From: an uncultured Balneola sp.
Lineage (GTDB): Bacteria; Bacteroidota; Rhodothermia; Balneolales; Balneolaceae
Assembly (NCBI GenBank): GCA_913058495.1
Contig: CAJXQC010000028.1
Coordinates: 1-35,662 of the forward strand
Reading direction: 5' to 3'
Length of the DNA: 35,662 nt
Shown piece after piece: positions 14,986 to 23,328 of this stretch. A model generated the notes under the pieces. That model was not told where the DNA came from, ran no database searches, and was given only the letters and a program-made list of their open reading frames with translations. How positions within the stretch are numbered: the first letter of the stretch is position 1; each line of letters begins with the position of its first letter. The position numbers and the translations under genes are program-made.

Positions 14986-17256
14986 TTAAAAGTAGATTCT
15001 GTATAAAATCGTAAAGTTTCTGCCGGGTTCCGGTCTCAGATCTTTAATTCTGGAGAGGTGATTGTAGTATTCCTCGTTCAGAAGGTTATTAAGATTTAAG
15101 GAAACAGTATGAAGAAGTTTTTTAGTGTTAAATCTGTATTGAGCAAATAAATCAGTTAAAAAATAAGATTCTGTAGGATTTTCGAATTCCCCTGTTCTGT
15201 CCTGTTTCGCTGCATATTTGAATCTGGTACCTGCTTCAAATCCATCTTTTGAATATTTAATGGAAGCTTTGGCTTTAAATGGGGGTATTTGGGGGAGGGG
15301 ACGATTACCGGGATTATTTCCATTAGCATCAACTGTATCTTGCCTGCCTATGGTGAAGCTGGCTGAAACATCAAAAACCCAATTTTGTAAGAATTGATAT
15401 TCCAGTGAGCTTTCAAATCCATATAACTGCGCTTCAGTACCAACAAATTGATAGTTTTGTAGATCAGGACGTTGTACATTTTGCGATCCGGTATTTCTAG
15501 CATACAAGTAGTTGTCAAAGCCATTATGAAACAAAGCTCCATTTATTTTAAAACGAGATGTCTGATATCCCAAAAAGATCTCTTTAGCCCACGCTCGTTC
15601 CGGTTCAAGGTCTGGATTACCAACTTCAAATGAATATGAAGCCAGATGAGGACCTTCTGAATAAAGTTCTTCAAGCGACGGAGCTCTGAATGATCTTAAA
15701 ATGGTGGAACCGATTGAGTATCCTTTACCTAGGTCAAAAATTAGTGTGATGGAACCTGAAAGTGCTAAAAAGTCTCTGTCTTTATAAAAAGTTGAATCAA
15801 TAGATCCATTTCTTGCTCCGGTTGGGTAAAATAGATTTCGGTTTGGAGTAGAGGCTTGTACATAGTCTAGTCGTGTCCCAGCTTCTATATGTAGTAATCC
15901 AAAATCAGCTTCTTCAATTGCATATGCTCCAATCGAAAACCTATTTGAAGGAGGGGTATTGGCTCCAAAAACTGAGTAATCCTCAAACTCAGAAGAAAGT
16001 CCAATAGATCCGGAACTAAAAACAGAAATCTCGTTGTGTTTAGCTCTTAGATTCAAGTTAGTAGTTAGTAAATCAAATTCTGTACCCACAACTGCTTGAC
16101 CTTGACTATCATTGCCTTCAATTTCCTTATGATTATAATCCTTAAAGGAAGCATCTAATTCAACTACTTTTAAAATTTTATTAGATCTTATAATATCAGT
16201 ACGAATATCATACTGATATTTTCTGACTTCAATATCTACTCCATTTTGGTGTCCATTTGGATCAGGTGGGATTCCATAGTTGCTAAAATAAATACTAGAT
16301 GATGCTCCCGCATATCCCCAAGGACGAATATAACTTACTCCAAGAGAATTATTTGTGGTTTCATAATATGTATTTTTTATTTCTCCAAGAGGCGTTTGAG
16401 TATTCAATCCATAACGACCATTTAAGTCAGCTTGAATTGCAAAAGAACCAACAGGAACTGAAACATTCAATGCTGTTGAAGCACTTGTATTAACAGTTTG
16501 CCCAGTTAATGAAACAGAACCTGTAATCTGTTGAGGAAGCGTAGTTTGAACCTGATTTTTTACAACATTAATAACTCCGCCTATGGCGTTTGCTCCGTAT
16601 GCAAGCGCAGCAGGACCACGAGCAACTTCAATCTCTGTTGCAGATGCTGGATCAATGGTAACAGAATGATCAGCAGATTGTGCAGATACATCTCCGGAGT
16701 TGATGCCATCTTGCAGGATCATAACTCTTTCGTCTCCTAAACCACGAATTACAGGCCTGCCGGGCGCGGCTCCATTTGATCTCTCATCAAAACCTGGGAG
16801 ATTACTTAAGGTTGATGATAAGGTAGCTCCGAGGTTTCTTCTGAGATCTGAACCGAAAATATTTTTGGAAGCGTGTTCTAATCCTGATCCTGTAAGTTCT
16901 TCGGATTTACCTACGACTTCTATAGCCTCAGAGCTCAACACAGAAACTTTGAGTCTAATATTAAGTTTTAGATCAGCGTTTTCAAACGTTATTTTTTGAG
17001 ACTGTGTTCTGTAGCCAATCCTGTGAGCGGTAAGTGTGTACGTTCCGCCGGGTATATTTTTGATGTCAAATTCTCCATCCACAGTTGAAACCGCTGTTCT
17101 GTTCAGTTCTTCAAGATGAAGATAAGCGAATGGAATTGTTTCACCGGATTCATCATCAAAAATGGTTCCTGAAATAGAAAAAGTTGAACTCTGCCCTAAT
17201 GATGGAATAGAAGCCATCATCAGGAATAGAGTTATTAAAATAGAAAACTTATTCAT
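14986..17256 (-). CDS. TonB-dependent outer-membrane receptor, probable metal uptake
   Basis: 756 aa. Signal peptide to about residue 22 (MASIPSLGQ), a carboxypeptidase-like regulatory domain about 25-110 (ISGTIFDDESGETIPFAYLH), a plug domain about 125-240 (RPVIRGLGDERVMILQDGIN ... GPAALAYGANAIGGVINVVK) and a 22-strand-type barrel ending in aromatic YRIYF. The plug contains SAQSADHSVTIDPASATEIE, a pattern like the 'SPDHA' segment of ZnuD zinc receptors. With its two upstream partners this suggests a transition-metal substrate (zinc or copper). The substrate is inference, but receptor identity is firm. The start codon directly follows the stop of the lipoprotein gene. Confidence 0.93.
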   Translation of the reverse strand: MNKFSILITLFLMMASIPSLGQSSTFSISGTIFDDESGETIPFAYLHLEELNRTAVSTVDGEFDIKNIPGGTYTLTAHRIGYRTQSQKITFENADLKLNIRLKVSVLSSEAIEVVGKSEELTGSGLEHASKNIFGSDLRRNLGATLSSTLSNLPGFDERSNGAAPGRPVIRGLGDERVMILQDGINSGDVSAQSADHSVTIDPASATEIEVARGPAALAYGANAIGGVINVVKNQVQTTLPQQITGSVSLTGQTVNTSASTALNVSVPVGSFAIQADLNGRYGLNTQTPLGEIKNTYYETTNNSLGVSYIRPWGYAGASSSIYFSNYGIPPDPNGHQNGVDIEVRKYQYDIRTDIIRSNKILKVVELDASFKDYNHKEIEGNDSQGQAVVGTEFDLLTTNLNLRAKHNEISVFSSGSIGLSSEFEDYSVFGANTPPSNRFSIGAYAIEEADFGLLHIEAGTRLDYVQASTPNRNLFYPTGARNGSIDSTFYKDRDFLALSGSITLIFDLGKGYSIGSTILRSFRAPSLEELYSEGPHLASYSFEVGNPDLEPERAWAKEIFLGYQTSRFKINGALFHNGFDNYLYARNTGSQNVQRPDLQNYQFVGTEAQLYGFESSLEYQFLQNWVFDVSASFTIGRQDTVDANGNNPGNRPLPQIPPFKAKASIKYSKDGFEAGTRFKYAAKQDRTGEFENPTESYFLTDLFAQYRFNTKKLLHTVSLNLNNLLNEEYYNHLSRIKDLRPEPGRNFTILYRIYF

Positions 17257-17727
17257 TTAATTTGAAGAAGTTACTTCAAGAGGTAACCCTGAAGCAGTGA
17301 ACTCTGGACTACCAACATGATTCATAACTATTTGGAAAGTAGCTGCACCAGTATCCTGAGCTTGTACATCGAATCCAAAAGGTGCAGATTCGGAATTGAC
17401 ATTCGAAAAAATGATAATGGGTGAGGTTGATGAAACATCGATAGAATGTTCGTCCGGTTCAGGAGTAAATTCAACTCCATTTTCATCAACAAAAAGAACA
17501 GTAAAAGAAGTAGTTGTTCCTTGATTTACCGTTAATGTTCCGGTAGTAGTGTTTGTTTCATTATTACGTTCAACTACAGTTTGGCCATTTTGCTTAACTC
17601 TAATTGCAATCGGTTCTTGTTCTTCTTCCTCTTCTGAGCTTGTTGAATTACTGCAAGCAGCAAATAATCCGGTTACTAATAATAGAAATAGTGCAGACTT
17701 AGCTGCATAAATAAATAATTTTTTCAT
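17257..17727 (-). CDS. Lipoprotein of the TonB receptor operon
   Basis: 156 aa. Lipobox LFAAC (Cys25), then a low-complexity acidic linker (SSEEEEEQEPIAIRV) and a beta-rich domain (TVNQGTTTSFTVLFVDENGV). This looks like the small surface or periplasmic lipoproteins that accompany TonB receptors. No family is recognised with certainty. It lies between the small His/Cys protein and the receptor, directly abutting the latter, so a part in substrate capture is the natural guess. Confidence 0.82.
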   Translation of the reverse strand: MKKLFIYAAKSALFLLLVTGLFAACSNSTSSEEEEEQEPIAIRVKQNGQTVVERNNETNTTTGTLTVNQGTTTSFTVLFVDENGVEFTPEPDEHSIDVSSTSPIIIFSNVNSESAPFGFDVQAQDTGAATFQIVMNHVGSPEFTASGLPLEVTSSN

Positions 17728-17793
17728 AGCTTAAAAAATTGTTTTGATAATATGTAAAAAAAGATCCGATATCTGCGGACCAACAGTTCCTGG

Positions 17794-18099
17794 TTAAGCT
17801 ATAAAAGGAGGAGAGCGACCTAATTTTGTAGGCGAAAAGCTTTTTAAAGTTTGTTCGTTGTTGTAGTAAATCGTTACATCGAAGGATATGAAAGCATCAA
17901 ATCCTACTTTTTCGATAAAAAAAGCATCTGAAACAAGTGTGGAAACGGGGCAGTTTACCTCGTATTCAATAATATGTGCTTCTTCAGCGTGATCTAAGCA
18001 TTCCAATCCCTCACTATGGTAATGTACCATAGAGGTAAACAAACCCAACACAGCAAAAAATGCGACAGGTATGAAATAAAAAGATCGTTTGTTAATCAT
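17794..18099 (-). CDS. Small exported His/Cys-containing protein, DUF2946-like ending
   Basis: 101 aa. One N-terminal hydrophobic segment (FYFIPVAFFAVLGLFTSMV, about 7-25) serving as signal or anchor. Next comes a potential metal-binding stretch HYHSEGLECLDHAEEAHIIE plus another Cys (NCPV), then the C-terminal GRSPPFIA. Small proteins ending in R(A/S/G)PP beside metal-uptake or efflux genes are common, DUF2946 being the named example. I cannot assign it formally. First gene of the receptor operon, 66 nt before the lipoprotein gene. Confidence 0.72.
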   Translation of the reverse strand: MINKRSFYFIPVAFFAVLGLFTSMVHYHSEGLECLDHAEEAHIIEYEVNCPVSTLVSDAFFIEKVGFDAFISFDVTIYYNNEQTLKSFSPTKLGRSPPFIA

Positions 18100-18215
18100 A
18101 AAAGCAAATGTTCAATGCTGAGTTATAATTTACAGTTTCGTGAAGTATAATTCTATGTGAATGGTATCTTTATTGTACATTATTACAACTTGATACATAA
18201 CTAACACGGTTCTAT
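18100..18215. promoter_or_regulatory. Divergent intergenic region between receptor operon and oxidoreductase
   Basis: 116 bp, AT-rich, between divergently read genes, so it must hold promoters for both directions. I could not fix -33/-7 elements or a metal-regulator box (Fur/Zur) by eye. Confidence 0.5.
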
Positions 18216-20036
18216 ATGACAGAGTTTCTTGAAATGACTAAGGATTGGTTTCTTGGTCTTGGTGAACAGTACGGAGTTAATCCTTTGATTTTTGGGTCCA
18301 TATATGTTGGAGCGATTCCGTTTTTTACAGTTTCCTTAGGATGGTTAGTAAAGAACTATCGGAAGGGTAAATCTATTGTAGTTCCGGCACTAAGCACCAC
18401 ATTCTTTTTTATATCGGCGTATTTATATCTGATAATTGCCGGAAAGAATGTTCCATGGTGGGTGTATGGAGTAGTAGTACTTTTGGTAGCAGGTGGTGCT
18501 TATTCTACAATTCAGAAAATTAGAAAAAGGGTTGATGATACCGATGGTGAGTCTACAGGAAATTTTGAATTTGACAGCGTTGTAATAGGTGGCGGAGCTG
18601 CAGGATTGACCGCTTCAGGTATTTGTGCAAATTTCGGAGCTAAAACTATGATGATAGAGCGACACCGTTTAGGAGGAGATTGTACCTGGACAGGCTGTGT
18701 TCCCAGTAAAGTTCTTTTAAAGGCCGGTAAAGTAGCTCAGCAAGTACGGGATGCGGGCAAATATGGACTGATAGATGCAGAGCCGGTGATTGATTTCAAA
18801 AAAGTAATTACACATGTGGATGAAGTTAGGAAAGAGGTTTATGAAGATGCAGATCGTCCGGAAATTTTTGAAGAAATGGGGATTGAGGTAGTTGAAGGAG
18901 AAGCAAGCTTTTTAAATGCTCATACAATAGAAATTAAATTACCCAATGGAGAAAAAAGAAAAGTGACTTCCCGATTCTTCTTCATTGCTGCCGGAGGAAG
19001 TGCTTTTGTGCCGCCAATTGATGGAATTGAATCTGTTGAATATTTAACCAATGACAGTTTGTTTGAGGTGGAAGATTTGCCCGAAGAATTACTCATTATT
19101 GGTGGTGGACCTATTGGAACAGAAATGAGCCAGGCATTCACTAATCTGGGCAGCAAGGTCACTGTTATAGATATGGCTGATAAAATTATGATGAATGATG
19201 ATCCGGAACTAACGGATATCCTGTTTGAGGAACTAAAAAGACAAGGAGTACACTACGAAATGGGTGCTTCTGTAAAGTCAGTATCCCAAAACGACGGAAG
19301 AGTTTCTGTACATATTGAAATTGACGGGAAAGAGAAAACCCTTACCGGAGACAAATTGTTGATGGCTACGGGGCGTAAACCAAATCTGGCTGGATTAGGT
19401 CTGGAGGAGGCCGGTATTGAGTACACTAAGAAAGGGATCACTATAAATAACTCATGCAGAACAAATAAGAAAAATATTTATGCCATTGGTGATATAGCTG
19501 GTAAATATCAGTTTACACACATGAGTGAACACATGGCTAAAGTAGCTACTTCCAGAGCAATGCTTAAAATTCCGATGAAAATGGACTTGAAACATATAAC
19601 CTGGGCTACCTTTACATCACCTGAAGTTGCACATGTCGGGGCTACTGAAAAGGAACTGAATGAAAGAGGGGAGAAATTTGAAATTTATCGTTTTCCATAT
19701 TCAAAGATAGACAGAGCCGTAACAGAAAGTGAAAGTGTAGGAATGATTAAGATTTTTGGCAAGAAATTTTCAGGAAAAATATTGGGAGCTTCCGTAGTTG
19801 GTGCTCATGCAGGTGAATTTATTTCAGAGTACGCTGTTGCTATGAAAAATGGAGTCTCACTCAGAAATATAGCCGATACTATTCATCCGTATCCAAGCTG
19901 GGGATTGGGAGCCAGGCGTGCTGCCGATCAGTGGTACATTAGAAACCAAAGCGCCGGAACAGTAAAATGGATCAAACGAATATTTGGTTATAAAGGAGAA
20001 ATCCCTGATTACAGTGACGAAGACAGAGTGGTTTAG
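18216..20036 (+). CDS. Membrane-anchored FAD/NAD(P)-dependent disulfide oxidoreductase (MerA/Lpd-like)
   Basis: 606 aa. An N-terminal ~105-residue extension carries three hydrophobic segments (about 24-45, 55-75, 81-97). The flavin disulfide reductase core follows: FAD site GGGAAG at 125-130, redox-active C156 and C161 in GGDCTWTGCVPSK, NAD(P) site GGGPIG at 294-299, a second FAD motif in IYAIGDIAG, and a C-terminal IHPYPSWGLG in the dimerisation domain. The C-terminal Cys pair of mercuric reductases is absent (ends DYSDEDRVV), so mercury reduction is unlikely. A role in quinone, thiol or metal redox at the membrane is possible. It reads away from the metal-type receptor operon and converges on the ammonium transporter gene. 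Confidence 0.9.
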   Translation: MTEFLEMTKDWFLGLGEQYGVNPLIFGSIYVGAIPFFTVSLGWLVKNYRKGKSIVVPALSTTFFFISAYLYLIIAGKNVPWWVYGVVVLLVAGGAYSTIQKIRKRVDDTDGESTGNFEFDSVVIGGGAAGLTASGICANFGAKTMMIERHRLGGDCTWTGCVPSKVLLKAGKVAQQVRDAGKYGLIDAEPVIDFKKVITHVDEVRKEVYEDADRPEIFEEMGIEVVEGEASFLNAHTIEIKLPNGEKRKVTSRFFFIAAGGSAFVPPIDGIESVEYLTNDSLFEVEDLPEELLIIGGGPIGTEMSQAFTNLGSKVTVIDMADKIMMNDDPELTDILFEELKRQGVHYEMGASVKSVSQNDGRVSVHIEIDGKEKTLTGDKLLMATGRKPNLAGLGLEEAGIEYTKKGITINNSCRTNKKNIYAIGDIAGKYQFTHMSEHMAKVATSRAMLKIPMKMDLKHITWATFTSPEVAHVGATEKELNERGEKFEIYRFPYSKIDRAVTESESVGMIKIFGKKFSGKILGASVVGAHAGEFISEYAVAMKNGVSLRNIADTIHPYPSWGLGARRAADQWYIRNQSAGTVKWIKRIFGYKGEIPDYSDEDRVV

Positions 20037-20047
20037 AGAATCCTGGC

Positions 20048-21382
20048 TCAATTAAATGCTGTTGAATCAGATTGTGAAACTACTTGGCTATCTCCGATTA
20101 TGATATGGTGTTCGCCATGATAACCAATATCCATGCCTTCCAACTCAAGTTTTTCTTCAATTCTTCCACCACTAGTGAGCACTGAACTTAATTTCCAGGT
20201 TACATATGTTGCTACACCGGAATAGGCAATTGTGATAAGAACAGCCTTAGCTTGAACTAATAATTGACCGGGATTTCCATATAATAATCCGGCGCTGTTA
20301 TTAATTTCGGGATTAGCAAATATTCCTGTAGCCAAAGCACCAAAAATTCCAACCAAACCGTGAATACCAAATGCATCTAAGGTATCATCATGATTCATCA
20401 TTGATTTAAGATGAACCACACCCCAATAACCTACTATACCGGATAATAAACCAATAGCCAGTGCACCGGTTACATCTACATAACCAGAAGCAGGTGTAAT
20501 GCCAACCAACCCGGATATTGCACCGGAAGCCATTCCAATCAAGGTGGGCTTCTTAACAATAAACCATTCTATAGTTAACCAGGCCAACGCGCCTGCACAA
20601 GCAGCAATATTTGTTACCAAGAGGGCATTAGCAGCAATACCATCAGCTGCTAACTGGCTTCCACCATTAAAGCCAAACCATCCAAACCAAAGCAGTGCCG
20701 ATCCCAGAATCATAAACTTGATCGAAGAAGGTTTTCGAACTTCTTCAAGGCTGTGTTCTTTCCTTTTACCAACCAGATATGATAATACTAAACCCGCAAC
20801 CCCTGCATTTACATGTATTACTGTTCCACCGGCAAAGTCCATTTCTCCTGATTCACTCAAAAATCCTCCGCCCCAAACCCAGTGCGCAACAGGGGCATAA
20901 ACAATGATAACCCAAAGAATTGAAAATATGCCCCAAGTTGAAAAACGAACTCTTTCAATAATTGATCCACTTACGATTGCAACAGCTATGGCCGCAAAAG
21001 TGCCCTGAAATACTACAAAAAGTAAGGTTGGGATAGATCCACTTATATCTGTAACGGTTATTCCTTGAAGCAGGAAATTATCAAAACCTCCTATAAATGC
21101 ATTTCCTTCTGAAAAAGCCAAAGAGTAACCTATGATTACCCAAACAAGTGTTCCGGTACAAAAAGCCATATAGCTCATGCCTATTGTATTGAGAACATGT
21201 TTGTTTTGAGTGAGTCCGCCATAAAATAATGCCAATCCGGCTGGAGTCATAAGCATGACTAAAGCTGTAGCCATCAGTACCCAAGCTGTATCACCGGCAT
21301 TGATAGTTGCTAACTCATCCTGAGCAAATAAGGAATTGGAAGAAAGGAAAATAAGGATTGTTGTTGCGTAAAGGCGCTTCAT
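20048..21382 (-). CDS. amt: Ammonium transporter (Amt family)
   Basis: 444 aa. Signal peptide-like start (MKRLYATTILIFLSSNSLFA) and about eleven membrane helices. Family signatures: GDTAWVLMATALVMLMTPAG, AHWVWGGGFL, and the twin histidines in GGTVIHVNAG and DAFGIHGLVG. The cytosolic tail KLELEGMDIGYHGEHHI resembles the usual PII-interacting end. Conducts NH4+/NH3 in the inner membrane. No glnK/PII gene is adjacent, which is unusual because the pair is normally linked. Confidence 0.97.
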   Translation of the reverse strand: MKRLYATTILIFLSSNSLFAQDELATINAGDTAWVLMATALVMLMTPAGLALFYGGLTQNKHVLNTIGMSYMAFCTGTLVWVIIGYSLAFSEGNAFIGGFDNFLLQGITVTDISGSIPTLLFVVFQGTFAAIAVAIVSGSIIERVRFSTWGIFSILWVIIVYAPVAHWVWGGGFLSESGEMDFAGGTVIHVNAGVAGLVLSYLVGKRKEHSLEEVRKPSSIKFMILGSALLWFGWFGFNGGSQLAADGIAANALLVTNIAACAGALAWLTIEWFIVKKPTLIGMASGAISGLVGITPASGYVDVTGALAIGLLSGIVGYWGVVHLKSMMNHDDTLDAFGIHGLVGIFGALATGIFANPEINNSAGLLYGNPGQLLVQAKAVLITIAYSGVATYVTWKLSSVLTSGGRIEEKLELEGMDIGYHGEHHIIIGDSQVVSQSDSTAFN

Positions 21383-21433
21383 ATATGCTAAACAATTCAG
21401 TTATAAATTTTAATTACTGAATTATAATTAATC

Positions 21434-21489
21434 ATAAACCTAAAATCATTACGCAAAATATAAATTTATACAAATAAAATTAGGTTTAT
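21434..21489. promoter_or_regulatory. Inverted repeat upstream of amt, possible operator
   Basis: A perfect 10-bp inverted repeat (ATAAACCTAA at 21434-21443, TTAGGTTTAT at 21480-21489) lies 52-107 bp upstream of the amt start in an otherwise AT-rich region. The spacing (36 bp) suits two half-sites or a looping regulator rather than one dimer. Regulator unknown. The rest of 21383-21644 shows no gene. Confidence 0.35.
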
Positions 21490-21644
21490 TCATGAAAGCG
21501 CTTTTCTAATTAATCATCAAGGCATTTGAAACAATAATTTTCGATTCAAGCCAATGAGATAGCAAAAAAGGGGCATGCTTTTTTTGAAAATTAAGAATGG
21601 TTTCGTAGAAATTTGAGAGTAGAGAGCAGGTAATCAGAAGGGGT

Positions 21645-23228
21645 TTATTCAATAACAGGTAAACTTTCAAAATAAGCAGCATTTGATCCCATGGGTGCGT
21701 CGGAAGATTTCGTTTTAGGTCTTTCAATAATAATATGAGATGTATTACTTATACGGCCTTCATGATCACTTAAGGAGATGAATAAAGTAAGTTCGTTTTT
21801 TGATCCAAAATTGAAACACCCAACGGTTTTCGTTCTCCCGTTTACTTTTTTCTTTCCATTCTTGATTGGCATTAACCAAAAACCTGTTTTCCCGGAAGGG
21901 CTGAATTCCCAATCAATCTTAATTTTGGAACCTTTGCCTAGCCCAAACGGGGCGTAAAAACCTGTACCAAATGTGATTCTGAACTCTCCTGCTCTGCATC
22001 CGGAATTCCCAATGCTATACGTTGCCTTTTTAACACTTAGAAAACATGGAACTATATCTGAGTTTTCAATACAAATAGTTTTAGATTCAGTGTAGTTGCT
22101 AAAGGTATCAAGTTCATCATAGAAAGAGTCATCATTATACAAGGGTGACTCGTCATCCAGAGAAATGATCAATGTTTGAACGAAATAAACAAAGCTGTTA
22201 AAATTATCGCTGTTTAGATCACTACCAGATAATTGTTCAAGCAAGTGCTTAGTAAAAAGCTTCATCTCTTTTTTAAAGTGACTTCGTACATGATTTAAAG
22301 CTTCGGGCTTTGTGGGATTTTGAGGAAGATTTGTATTGAGAATAGAAATTTCAGTGATGTTATTATTTTCGTAATTCTTTGTGTCCAGACCGAATATTGT
22401 ATATGATTTTAAGATGAGATCACGGGAGAGTTTTTGAAACCTCTTTTTTAAAGCAACCGAATCGGAATCAATTGAAAGATTATAGGCGCCATTTCGAGTC
22501 TTAAAAGCAGGATTGGTTTCCTTAGTGCTCTGGTTTTCAATATTCAAAGGAAGGCCTGTATACAACGAATTTGAAATGGATTTGGTGATTGAACTTTGAA
22601 AGTTGATACTAAATGGAAGTTTCGTATTACTGTTCAAAGTAAACACGTTTGAATTAGTTGTTTCATGCTCAAAGCTTAATGACTGAGTATCTTTTGCAAC
22701 TAAAAAATCTTTGGTTAAGTGGGCGGCTATTTTGCTTAGCAAAGAAAGGGTAAGTTCGTCATGTATAAAAGTCTTGTTCTTTTTGGACAAATATTCCAAT
22801 CGTTTAACCAACGAATTAAATTCCGAATATTTTTCCAGTCCGGATATCTTATTTGAGCCATCATAATTAATGAAGGGTAGAATTACAGCAGAAACGAGAG
22901 TTATAGCAGTCTCTTTATACCCGAATACATAAAATTTTTCCTTGTTTAAGAATGATGCAAAAACGGGGTTTCTCTGCTTATTAACGGCAAATACAAGGTT
23001 AGTGAAATCACCTTTCGTGATTAATGCTTTGTGGCTTTTGGCCAAAGAAAAATGAGTTAAAGAAGAGTAGCCTGCTATAGATTCTCTTTCAGGATAAGAG
23101 ACTTCTGAAGAGAAATCTGTACTGTATTTTTCGGTCTGCTGATAACTTATATCAGTATTTGGGCCTGTTATATTTTGACATCCCAAAAGAGCCAGAAGCA
23201 ATATGAAATAAGAGTGGTTTTTCAGCAT
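21645..23228 (-). CDS. Large lipoprotein of unknown function
   Basis: 527 aa. Lipobox LLGC (Cys17) after a short hydrophobic signal. The body is Ser/Asn/Lys-rich with a helical middle and a beta-rich C-terminal ~150 residues (RAGEFRITFGTGFYAPFGLG, ELTLFISLSDHEGRISNTSH) that looks like an Ig/fibronectin-type fold. No family recognised. Likely exposed at the cell surface or in the periplasm. First of a block of accessory-looking genes (21645-25432) with skewed, AT-rich composition. Confidence 0.78.
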   Translation of the reverse strand: MLKNHSYFILLLALLGCQNITGPNTDISYQQTEKYSTDFSSEVSYPERESIAGYSSLTHFSLAKSHKALITKGDFTNLVFAVNKQRNPVFASFLNKEKFYVFGYKETAITLVSAVILPFINYDGSNKISGLEKYSEFNSLVKRLEYLSKKNKTFIHDELTLSLLSKIAAHLTKDFLVAKDTQSLSFEHETTNSNVFTLNSNTKLPFSINFQSSITKSISNSLYTGLPLNIENQSTKETNPAFKTRNGAYNLSIDSDSVALKKRFQKLSRDLILKSYTIFGLDTKNYENNNITEISILNTNLPQNPTKPEALNHVRSHFKKEMKLFTKHLLEQLSGSDLNSDNFNSFVYFVQTLIISLDDESPLYNDDSFYDELDTFSNYTESKTICIENSDIVPCFLSVKKATYSIGNSGCRAGEFRITFGTGFYAPFGLGKGSKIKIDWEFSPSGKTGFWLMPIKNGKKKVNGRTKTVGCFNFGSKNELTLFISLSDHEGRISNTSHIIIERPKTKSSDAPMGSNAAYFESLPVIE

Positions 23229-23241
23229 AATTAAACCTTAA

Positions 23242-23265
23242 AGAAAATTAATATTATAATTTTCT
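23242..23265. promoter_or_regulatory. AT-only inverted repeat between accessory genes
   Basis: Perfect 9-bp arms (AGAAAATTA / TAATTTTCT) around a 6-nt centre, 14 bp upstream of the lipoprotein start at 23228 and 64 bp after the stop of the gene at 23329. It could be an operator or a weak terminator; the stem is almost entirely A-T. Confidence 0.25.
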
Positions 23266-23328
23266 AATAAACTTATCGGTCTGCTCTCTTACTTCTTAAG
23301 TTTCAACTAAATTGACGTCGTAGAATTA

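Noticed and set aside
18216-20036. Mercuric reductase (merA)
   Set aside because: No C-terminal Cys pair, no N-terminal HMA domain and no mer genes nearby.
20499-20900. 133-aa plus-strand frame opposite the ammonium transporter
   Set aside because: Antisense shadow; Pro/Ala-rich composition mirrors the transporter's glycine-rich helices.
21506-21727. 73-aa minus-strand frame downstream of the large lipoprotein
   Set aside because: Overlaps the 3' end of the 527-aa gene in another frame and has no family features.
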